NCBI GenBank assembly: GCA_030152425.1
Contig: JASLJP010000055.1
Location: 1 to 5,737 of the forward strand
Direction: 5' to 3'
Length of the DNA stretch: 5,737 nt
DNA from: Aquirhabdus sp.
Lineage (GTDB): Bacteria > Pseudomonadota > Gammaproteobacteria > Pseudomonadales > Moraxellaceae
Below are positions 1-5,737 of the stretch, one piece after another; positions within the stretch are counted from its first letter, which is position 1, and the number at the start of each line of letters is the position of its first letter. The notes beneath the pieces were generated by a model that was given only the letters and a program-made list of their open reading frames with translations, searched no databases and was not told where the DNA came from. Position numbers and translations under genes: made by a program.

Positions 1-886
1 CCACGGTGAGCGCTACGAGCGCGCCGCAGAGTATGTCAAGCTGACCAAGCAACTGTGGGACAGTTTTGATGACGACACCTTCGATCATCCTGACCGGCAG
101 GCGGGCATTTTCTATGACCCGATCCATGCCCATCCGGTCGATTTCAAAGGCGAGTTTGTCTCCTCCGAAGGGTTGCTCGATTTTCCCCGCCCGATCCAGG
201 GCTATCCCGTATTGGTTCAAGCGGGTAACTCCGACCTGGGGCGCGAATTCTGCGCCCAGTACGCCGAGATGAGCTATTGCTCCGCCACCTCGCTCGATGT
301 GGCCCAAGACTTCTACCGCGACGTCAAAGGCCGAATGGCCAAATACGGTCGTGACGAATCGCAACTTAAAATCACCCCCGGGCTATCGGTCGTCGTTGCC
401 GAGACGGATCAGGAAGCACAAGACAAATTCAATGAGCTACAAAATCTGGTCGACCTGAGCGGCTTTAGCTTTGGGGGCTTTGATCTGTCCGATTACCCCC
501 TGGATGGCCCTCTGCCGGATCTGCCCTATGAAGCCGGTGAAAACGGGAAGGGCCGTTTCCAGCAGCAACTGGACTTGGCACGCCGTGAAAATCTAACCAT
601 CCGCCAATTGATCCTGCGTTTCCGCGTTGCCCGTGGCCATCTGCAGGCCGTGGGGTCGGTGAAAACCGTGGCCGACACCATCGAGCAATGGTTTGTCGAG
701 CGCGGTGCCGATGGCTTTAACGTGGTGCCACCGTATCTGCCCCAAGGCTTTGAAGACTTCACGCGCTTGGTCGTGCCGGAGCTGCAGCGCCGTGGCCTGT
801 TCCGTACCGAGTATACCGGCAAGACCTATCGCGAAAATCTGGGTCTCGATCGTCCAGCCAATCCGCGTGATCCACGAAACGCCTAA
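1..886 (+). CDS. FMN-dependent luciferase-like monooxygenase (NtaA/SnaA/SoxA/DszA group), 5'-truncated by window edge
   Basis: The frame is open from base 2 to the TAA at 884-886 and gives 294 residues. Members of this family are usually about 440-460 residues, so roughly 150 N-terminal residues lie upstream of the window. Visible family landmarks are the YERAAEYVKLTKQLWDSF helix near the start, then HPVDFKGEFVSSEGLLDFPRP, then the conserved PVLVQAGNSDLGREF stretch around 190-255, and the C-terminal ADGFNVVPPYLPQGFEDF and VPELQRRGLFRTEY blocks (about 705-820). These enzymes are TIM-barrel flavin monooxygenases that use FMNH2 supplied by a separate reductase. Characterised relatives oxidise nitrilotriacetate, EDTA, dibenzothiophene sulfone or pristinamycin IIB, so the family call is firm but the substrate is unknown. 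The protein is presumably cytosolic. A TTG at 173 is an internal codon, not the start. The gene lies 41 bases before yejB on the same strand, which suggests cotranscription. Cysteines occur in the usually Ala-rich region after GREF, which is mildly unusual. Confidence 0.9.
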   Translation, partial: HGERYERAAEYVKLTKQLWDSFDDDTFDHPDRQAGIFYDPIHAHPVDFKGEFVSSEGLLDFPRPIQGYPVLVQAGNSDLGREFCAQYAEMSYCSATSLDVAQDFYRDVKGRMAKYGRDESQLKITPGLSVVVAETDQEAQDKFNELQNLVDLSGFSFGGFDLSDYPLDGPLPDLPYEAGENGKGRFQQQLDLARRENLTIRQLILRFRVARGHLQAVGSVKTVADTIEQWFVERGADGFNVVPPYLPQGFEDFTRLVVPELQRRGLFRTEYTGKTYRENLGLDRPANPRDPRNA

Positions 887-927
887 AACCAGTAAGCCTG
901 CCTCACAGCGGGTCGGGAAGTTATTTT

Positions 928-1977
928 ATGTGGTTGTATTTGTCCAAGCGGATCATCGCCATGATCCCGACCCTGATCGGGGTGCTGACCATTACCTTTT
1001 TGATCACCCAGTTTGTGCCGGGTGGGCCAGTCGAGCATGCGCTGAACAAAATCGAATCGAGTGCCTCGGGTACCGACTTGAGTGAGGGCGCATGGAGCTA
1101 CACCGCCAGCCAGCGCGTGTCGCCGGAGCAGATCAAAGAGCTGCGCACCATGTATGGTTTTGATCAGCCACTGCCAGAGCGCTATTGGCATATGCTGACC
1201 AACTTCGCCAAGTTCGATTTGGGTGAAAGCTATTTTCGCAACCAAGATGTCTGGTCACTGATCCAGTCACGTCTCTCGGTGTCGGTGTCGCTCGGCATGT
1301 GGACATTCCTGCTCACCTATTTGATCTCGGTGCCGCTCGGCGTGGCCAAGGCCGTGCGGGCAGGGAGTCGCTTTGACTTTGTCAGTACCTTGCTGGTACT
1401 GGTCGGCTACGCCGTGCCGGGTTTCGTGCTCGGGGTGCTGCTCATCTTGCTGCTGGGTGGTGGCTCGTTCTGGGATGTATTCCCTCTGCGTGGTCTGGTC
1501 TCGGATAACTGGTCGACCCTGAGTGGCACGGACAAGGTGCTGGACTACTTGTGGCATATCACGCTGCCCGTGACGGCCTCCGTGGTCAGTACCTTTGCGC
1601 TCAAGACCTTGTTGACCCGCAATACCTTCCTCGATGAGATCCATCGCCAGTATGTGCTGACCGCGCGCGCCAAAGGCTTGAGCGAAGGTCGCATCATGTG
1701 GAAACACGTATTTCGCAACGCCTTGCTGCCGTTGATCACCAATTTCCCGGGCACCTTTATCACGGCGTTTTTTACCGGCAGCCTGTTGATCGAAACCCTG
1801 TTTTCGCTTGATGGCATGGGGCTGCTGTCCTTCGAGTCCATCAGTAATCGCGATTATCCGGTGGTGCTCGGCACGCTTTATCTCTTTACCTTGATCGGAT
1901 TGGGTACTCGACTACTCGGCGATATCGCCTATGTCTTTGCCGACCCACGTATCAAGTTCGACGCGCAGGAGTCCTGA
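928..1977 (+). CDS. yejB: YejB-like ABC transporter inner-membrane permease (peptide/microcin C type)
   Basis: This 349-residue protein is one of two membrane subunits of a peptide-type ABC importer (DppB/OppB permease family). It begins with a membrane segment at about residues 9-30, followed by PGGPVEHAL (31-39) as in E. coli YejB. Further likely membrane segments lie near 118-140, 151-178, 213-230, 270-292 and 313-336. The cytoplasmic EAA coupling loop, which docks on the ATPase, is at about 242-268 (YVLTARAKGLSEGRIMWKHV). YejB-specific matches recalled from E. coli include FPLRGLVS (185-192), DYLWHITLPV, FFTGSLLIE and RDYPVVLGTLY near the C-terminus. The length is close to E. coli YejB (364); the variable periplasmic segment around 40-65 is shorter here. 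The ATG at 928 is preceded by GGGAAG at 915-920, 7 bases upstream. The stop is one base from the yejE start, so translation is probably coupled. The substrate is not determined by this subunit's sequence. Confidence 0.95.
   Translation: MWLYLSKRIIAMIPTLIGVLTITFLITQFVPGGPVEHALNKIESSASGTDLSEGAWSYTASQRVSPEQIKELRTMYGFDQPLPERYWHMLTNFAKFDLGESYFRNQDVWSLIQSRLSVSVSLGMWTFLLTYLISVPLGVAKAVRAGSRFDFVSTLLVLVGYAVPGFVLGVLLILLLGGGSFWDVFPLRGLVSDNWSTLSGTDKVLDYLWHITLPVTASVVSTFALKTLLTRNTFLDEIHRQYVLTARAKGLSEGRIMWKHVFRNALLPLITNFPGTFITAFFTGSLLIETLFSLDGMGLLSFESISNRDYPVVLGTLYLFTLIGLGTRLLGDIAYVFADPRIKFDAQES
1967..1971 (+). promoter_or_regulatory. Shine-Dalgarno site of yejE
   Basis: AGGAG lies inside the last codons of yejB, 7 bases before the ATG at 1979. 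It fixes that ATG as the yejE start over the in-frame ATG at 1931, which has no purine-rich site upstream and would overlap yejB by 47 bases. Confidence 0.85.
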
Positions 1978-1978
1978 T

Positions 1979-3142
1979 ATGAATTCTCCGGAAATCTTTA
2001 CCGTAGCCGCTCCCCGCAGTCGTTGGCAGCGTTTGGCTTGGTTTCGTACCACGGTCACAGCACCGCACGAGGCGACTCCGGTCGATGACAGCATCGCGTT
2101 GTCACCGAGTCGTCAGTTATGGCAGCGCTTTAAGCGCAATCGTCTGGGCTACTGGAGTCTGGTGATTTTCTTAAGCCTATATGGCCTGAGCCTCGCTGGC
2201 GAACTGTTGTCCAACGATAAACCGCTGGTGGTGCGCTATCAGCAGCAGTGGTATTTCCCCTTTGTGAAGGATTATCAGGAGTCCGTCTTTGGCGGCAATC
2301 TGCCGATCCGTGCCGACTATCACGATCCGTTTATCCGTGAGCAATTGGAAAAACCCGGCAACTTTGCCCTGTTTACGCCCAATGAGTATTACTACAACAC
2401 CCTGAACTACTTTTCGGGCACGGACCATTATCCCGGTCATCCCTCCAAGGAGAATTGGTTAGGTACCGATATCGCAGGCTATGACATCACGGCACGCGTC
2501 CTGTATGGCTTTCGCGTCTCGGTGACCTTTGGCCTCGCGCTGACACTGGTCGGCACGGTGTTTGGGATTTTGATCGGGGTGATTCAGGGCTATTTCGCCG
2601 GTAAGGTCGATCTGATTACCCAGCGTTTGATCGAAGTGTGGGGCTCGATGCCGGAGCTCTACATTCTCATGATCTTTACCACGGTGTTTGAGCCGACCTT
2701 GCTGCTGCTGTTTTTCCTGCTGTCGTTGTTTGGCTGGATTCATCTTTCCGACTATGTGCGCGCCGAGTTCCTGCGTAACCGCCAGCTCGAATATGTGAAG
2801 GCGGCGCGCGCCATGGGGCTGTCACATGCCCAGATCATCTGGCGTCATTTACTGCCCAACAGCTTGACTCCCGTCATCACCTATCTGCCGTTCCGAATGA
2901 GTGCCGCCATCATGGCGCTGGCCAGTCTGGACTTTTTGGGACTGGGCGTCACGGCACCCGCACCCAGCCTTGGCCAGTTGCTGCTGCAAGGCAAGGACAA
3001 TCTCGATGCATGGTGGATCTCGCTATCGGCCTTTGGCGTGCTGGTACTGACCCTGTTGCTGTTGACCTTTATCGGCGAAGCCCTGCGCGGCGCACTCGAT
3101 ACCCGCAACAAAGCGTTGCCCAGCACAGGAGGTTCGCGATGA
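1979..3142 (+). CDS. yejE: YejE-like ABC transporter inner-membrane permease, with N-terminal extension
   Basis: This 387-residue protein is the second permease subunit and pairs with YejB. The YejE signature starts at SPSRQLWQRFKRNRLGYWSL (about 42-61), which runs into the first membrane segment (57-76). A long periplasmic loop follows with NDKPLVVRY (79-87), WYFPFVKDY, and the WLGTD motif (160-164) typical of DppC/OppC-type subunits. Further membrane segments lie at about 176-204, 225-251, 297-321 and 346-367. The EAA loop is at about 272-293 (YVKAARAMGLSHAQIIWRHL). SLDFLGLGV and PSLGQLLLQGK match E. coli YejE by recall. Compared with that protein (341 residues) there are about 37 extra residues at the N-terminus, rich in Arg, Thr and Pro and predicted cytosolic. 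The AGGAG site supports the ATG at 1979; the downstream in-frame TTG at 2099 has no such site. The gene begins one base after the yejB stop and overlaps yejF by four bases. Confidence 0.95.
   Translation: MNSPEIFTVAAPRSRWQRLAWFRTTVTAPHEATPVDDSIALSPSRQLWQRFKRNRLGYWSLVIFLSLYGLSLAGELLSNDKPLVVRYQQQWYFPFVKDYQESVFGGNLPIRADYHDPFIREQLEKPGNFALFTPNEYYYNTLNYFSGTDHYPGHPSKENWLGTDIAGYDITARVLYGFRVSVTFGLALTLVGTVFGILIGVIQGYFAGKVDLITQRLIEVWGSMPELYILMIFTTVFEPTLLLLFFLLSLFGWIHLSDYVRAEFLRNRQLEYVKAARAMGLSHAQIIWRHLLPNSLTPVITYLPFRMSAAIMALASLDFLGLGVTAPAPSLGQLLLQGKDNLDAWWISLSAFGVLVLTLLLLTFIGEALRGALDTRNKALPSTGGSR
3127..3132 (+). promoter_or_regulatory. Strong Shine-Dalgarno site of yejF
   Basis: A perfect AGGAGG lies within the 3' end of yejE, 6 bases before the ATG at 3139. 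It selects that ATG over the in-frame ATG at 3010, which is deep inside yejE. The start and the yejE stop share ATGA (3139-3142), a typical arrangement for translational coupling. Confidence 0.9.
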
Positions 3143-4743
3143 GTGATCACCCTTTACTGGCGCTACGCGACGTACATATCCGCATCGGTGAGCGTCTGCT
3201 GGTCGACAATCTCAATCTGCACATCCATGCCGGCGAGCGTGTCGCCTTGGTGGGTGAGTCCGGCTCGGGCAAAACCATCACTGCCCAGTCGATCCTGCGG
3301 CTGCTGCGTAATGTGCATGTCGAGGGGCGGATTGATTTTCGTGGTGAAAACCTACTGGATAAATCCGAACCGGAACTGCGCAAGATCCGCGGTGCCGAAA
3401 TCGCCATGATTTTCCAAGAGCCGATGTCCTCGCTCAACCCGCTGTATAGCATCGGCAATCAGATCATCGAAACCTTGGTCTTGCACGAAGGCCTGTCCGC
3501 GAGTGAGGCGCGTGCCAAGGCGATCGCGCTGCTGACACGTACGGGTCTGCGTGAACCGGAAAAACGCATCGACAGTTACCCGCATCAGCTCTCAGGAGGG
3601 CAGTTGCAGCGTGCTGCCATTGCCATGGCGCTGGCCTGCCGTCCCAAGCTGCTGATCGCCGACGAGCCGACCACCGCACTCGACACCACCATCCGTGCGC
3701 GGATCGTGCAGTTGCTGCTCGACCTGCAAGCGGAGGAAAGCCAGCGCGGTGACGGCGAGGGCATGGCTATTCTGCTCATTACCCATGATCTCAATCTGGT
3801 GCGCAAATTTGCCCAGCGTGTGGCGGTCATGGAGCAGGGCAAACTGGTCGAAATCGCCAGTACCGAGGCGCTGTTCCAGCACCCGACCCATCCCTATACC
3901 CAGCGCCTGATCAACAGCCTGCCGCAGCGCCGTGTGACCACGGTGGCAGAGGATGCCGCCACTGTGCTTGAAACGCAGGATTTGCGCGTGGAGTACAGCC
4001 GCCCACGGCGTGGGCTCAAGAGTTTCTTTGGTCGAGATCGGTTGGTCGCGCTGGCCGGAGCCTCGATCTCGCTTAAGGCCGGTGAGACCATCGCCGTGGT
4101 CGGGGAGTCCGGTTCCGGTAAATCCACCCTAGCGCAAGCGCTACTCGGGCTGATCCGTAACAACGGCGGCGCAGTGTCGTTTGAAGGGCGTGCCACCGCT
4201 GCACGTAGCGCAAGCGAGCGACGCGCGATGCGGGCGCGACTGCAGGTGGTGTTTCAAGACCCGTTTAGTTCTCTGTCGCCGCGCCGAACCATCGAGCAGA
4301 TCGTGGGCGAGGGGCTGGCCTTGCACTTTCCCACGCTGACCCCCGCAGAGCGCAGACAGCGGATCATCGATATTTTGCACGAGGTGGGGCTGAGTGCCAG
4401 CATCCTGCAGCGCTTCCCGCATGAGTTTTCCGGCGGTCAGCGTCAGCGGATCGCGATTGCCCGTGCGGTGGTGCTGCGTCCACGCGTGCTGCTGCTGGAT
4501 GAGCCGACCTCGTCGCTGGATGTGTCGATACAGAATCAGGTGCTGGCACTGCTGGCAAGCCTGCAGGAGAAATATGGCATCAGCTATCTGTTGATCAGCC
4601 ATGACCTGGCGGTGGTCAATGCATTGGCGCACCGCGTCTATGTGCTGAAGGACGGCGAGATCGTTGAGTCCGGTGAAACCACCGCCCTGCTGGCGACGCC
4701 ACACCATGCCTATACCCAGCGCCTCGTTCAGGCCTCTTTATAA
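3139..4743 (+). CDS. yejF: YejF-like ABC transporter ATPase with two fused nucleotide-binding domains
   Basis: This 534-residue cytosolic ATPase energises the YejBE importer; E. coli YejF is 529 residues. It carries two complete ABC cassettes in tandem. In the first domain, Walker A is GESGSGKT (39-46), the Q-loop Gln is 93 (FQEP), the signature is LSGGQLQR (151-158), Walker B is LLIADEP (171-177, catalytic Glu176), and the H-loop His is 216. In the second domain, Walker A is GESGSGKS (322-329), the Q-loop Gln is 373 (FQDP), the signature is FSGGQRQR (430-437), Walker B is LLLDEP (451-456, Glu455), and the H-loop His is 488. All key residues are present, so both sites should hydrolyse ATP. 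Each domain ends with the oligopeptide-transporter C-terminal motif HPYTQRL (251-257) or HAYTQRL (523-529). Such fused ATPases replace the separate DppD/DppF pair. The start is fixed by AGGAGG and the ATGA overlap with yejE. A yejA-like gene begins 24 bases (or 6) downstream. Confidence 0.97.
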   Translation: MSDHPLLALRDVHIRIGERLLVDNLNLHIHAGERVALVGESGSGKTITAQSILRLLRNVHVEGRIDFRGENLLDKSEPELRKIRGAEIAMIFQEPMSSLNPLYSIGNQIIETLVLHEGLSASEARAKAIALLTRTGLREPEKRIDSYPHQLSGGQLQRAAIAMALACRPKLLIADEPTTALDTTIRARIVQLLLDLQAEESQRGDGEGMAILLITHDLNLVRKFAQRVAVMEQGKLVEIASTEALFQHPTHPYTQRLINSLPQRRVTTVAEDAATVLETQDLRVEYSRPRRGLKSFFGRDRLVALAGASISLKAGETIAVVGESGSGKSTLAQALLGLIRNNGGAVSFEGRATAARSASERRAMRARLQVVFQDPFSSLSPRRTIEQIVGEGLALHFPTLTPAERRQRIIDILHEVGLSASILQRFPHEFSGGQRQRIAIARAVVLRPRVLLLDEPTSSLDVSIQNQVLALLASLQEKYGISYLLISHDLAVVNALAHRVYVLKDGEIVESGETTALLATPHHAYTQRLVQASL

Positions 4744-4767
4744 CGCAAAATGTACCCGAGTCTATCC

Positions 4768-5737
4768 ATGAAAGTTTTTGTTGCGGCATTGTCTACATCT
4801 ACCCTGCGCCTTGGCGCGCAACTGCTGGGCGCGACGCTGCTGGCGCTGCTGTTGCAGAGCCCTGCCTCGGCAGAGCACGCCTATGCCCAGTTTGGTTTGC
4901 CCAAGTATCCAGCCAATTTCACCCATTTTGACTATGTGAATCCGAATGCAGTACGCGGTGGCAGCTTGGCGGTGTCGGTGATCAGTACCAACAGCAGCTA
5001 TGACAAGTTAAACCCGTTTAGTTTTAAAGGGATTCCCGCACCGGGTCTGCTCGACGTCGTGTTTGAAACCCTGACCATAAAGAGCATGGACGAGATCAAT
5101 ACCCAGTACGGGCTTTTGGCTGATGACATCGTGGTGACCCCCGATTTTTCTGCGGTGACGTTTCATATCAACAACAAGGCGCGTTTTTCCAATGGCGATC
5201 CGGTGACTGCCAAGGATGTCAAATACTCCTTTGATACCTTGACCGGTCGCAAGGCTAGCCCACGCTTTAAATCGTATTTTGCTGAGATTTCCGGAGCGAC
5301 GATTATTGATCCCCAGACCGTACGGTTTACCTTTAGCCGCAAAGGTCGTGATCTGCCTTTTGTGGTCGGTGGGCTGCCGGTGTTTTCGCCGAAGTGGGGG
5401 ATCGGCGCAAATGGCAAGAAAGTCGCCTTTGAAAAAATCACCTTTGAAAAACCAATCGCCTCCGGTCCCTACGTGGTGGATATCGCCAGTTCGGGCGTCA
5501 GCTATCGCCGCAATCCGAATTACTGGGGCAATGACCTGCCGACGCGGCGCGGTAGTTTTAATTTCGATCAAATCGTCTACAAGATCTACAAAGACGCCGA
5601 CACGCAGGTCGCCGCACTACGTGCCGGAGACTACGACCTGATGAGCGACAACCGCATGCGCTACTGGTGCTGCCAGTACATCGGCAAACGGTTTGATAGC
5701 GGCGAGTTGCTGAAGAAAGTAATCCCGACCAAAAACC
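4768..5737 (+). CDS. yejA: YejA-like periplasmic substrate-binding protein (SBP family 5), 3'-truncated by window edge
   Basis: The frame stays open to the window end, giving 323 residues from the ATG at 4768, about half of the roughly 600 usual for YejA. A signal peptide is visible: MKVF start, hydrophobic core at about 15-29, and a probable signal peptidase I cut after ASA (33-35). The mature part opens with HAYAQFGLPKYPANFTHFDYVNP, the hallmark of YejA-type family 5 binding proteins. It continues with RGG (63-65), ARFSNGDPVTAKDVKYSF (138-155), SGPY (232-235), NYWG (251-254) and FNFDQIVYKIYKD (264-276). The protein would capture the ligand and deliver it to YejB/YejE. An in-frame ATG at 4750 would add six residues (MYPSLS). 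Neither start has a strong ribosome site, but GAG at 4758-4760 sits 7 bases before 4768 and the MK start suits a signal peptide. This gene follows yejF, whereas yejA comes first in E. coli. An adjacent pair Cys301-Cys302 is unusual. The ligand is unknown; the symbol reflects family, not proven orthology. Confidence 0.9.
   Translation, partial: MKVFVAALSTSTLRLGAQLLGATLLALLLQSPASAEHAYAQFGLPKYPANFTHFDYVNPNAVRGGSLAVSVISTNSSYDKLNPFSFKGIPAPGLLDVVFETLTIKSMDEINTQYGLLADDIVVTPDFSAVTFHINNKARFSNGDPVTAKDVKYSFDTLTGRKASPRFKSYFAEISGATIIDPQTVRFTFSRKGRDLPFVVGGLPVFSPKWGIGANGKKVAFEKITFEKPIASGPYVVDIASSGVSYRRNPNYWGNDLPTRRGSFNFDQIVYKIYKDADTQVAALRAGDYDLMSDNRMRYWCCQYIGKRFDSGELLKKVIPTKN

Noticed and set aside
66..272. 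68-codon plus-strand frame near the window start
   Set aside because: It overlaps the monooxygenase in another frame, and the monooxygenase frame carries conserved family motifs through this whole stretch.
887..927. Possible terminator or promoter between the monooxygenase and yejB
   Set aside because: No stable hairpin with a T-run and no recognisable -35/-10 pair is visible by eye; only a modest ribosome site (915-920) is supported.
1931..1978. In-frame upstream ATG for yejE
   Set aside because: It has no Shine-Dalgarno site and lies 47 bases inside yejB; the ATG at 1979 has AGGAG at good spacing.
4141..4707. 188-codon open frame on the minus strand
   Set aside because: It is opposite the second ATP-binding domain of yejF. 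The Gln/His-rich composition is typical of an antisense shadow and no family motif is visible.
928..4743. Reading yejBEF as a dedicated microcin C uptake or immunity locus
   Set aside because: The transporter family fits, but no microcin biosynthesis, export or immunity gene is present in the window, so only the general peptide-type importer role is supported.
5426..5451. Direct repeat of CCTTTGAAAAA with 15-base period
   Set aside because: It is in frame and encodes FEKITFEKP, which fits the normal sequence before SGPY in these binding proteins. It looks like codon coincidence or an old slippage, not a functional element.
5008..5571. 187-codon open frame on the minus strand
   Set aside because: It lies wholly opposite the yejA-like gene, which has clear family motifs and a signal peptide. 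The minus-strand translation shows no recognisable domain.

Overview
The window holds five same-strand protein-coding genes, packed tightly enough to be one operon or the middle of one. The GC content looks moderately high (mid to upper 50s by eye, not computed). Protein similarity by recall and the clear Shine-Dalgarno sites suggest a proteobacterium, most likely gamma or beta. I cannot name the genus.

Layout. Positions 1-886 are the C-terminal two thirds of an FMN-dependent, bacterial-luciferase-like monooxygenase of the NtaA/SnaA/SoxA/DszA group; its N-terminus lies outside the window. After a 41-base gap come three genes closely matching the inner-membrane core of the YejABEF ABC importer: yejB (permease, 928-1977), yejE (permease, 1979-3142) and yejF (ATPase with two nucleotide-binding domains, 3139-4743). 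They are coupled by a 1-base gap and then an ATGA overlap. Next is the 5' half of a yejA-like periplasmic substrate-binding protein gene with a signal peptide, starting at 4768 (or 4750) and cut off by the window end. There is no gene-free stretch over 300 bases, and I see no RNA gene, mobile element, CRISPR array or convincing terminator.

How the genes fit together. The binding protein would capture a ligand in the periplasm, YejB and YejE form the membrane channel, and YejF powers import. YejABEF relatives carry oligopeptides and peptide-like compounds; the E. coli system imports microcin C. The monooxygenase family oxidises small molecules with FMNH2, including aminopolycarboxylates (nitrilotriacetate, EDTA), thiophene sulfones and pristinamycin precursors. 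Its position directly upstream suggests an uptake-and-oxidation cassette for an organic nitrogen or sulfur source. The substrate cannot be read from the sequence, and the link is inferred from gene order alone.

The families are all known. The points worth a second look are the oxygenase-importer pairing, the binding-protein gene placed last rather than first as in E. coli yejABEF, a roughly 37-residue N-terminal extension on YejE, and an unusual Trp-Cys-Cys in the binding protein.
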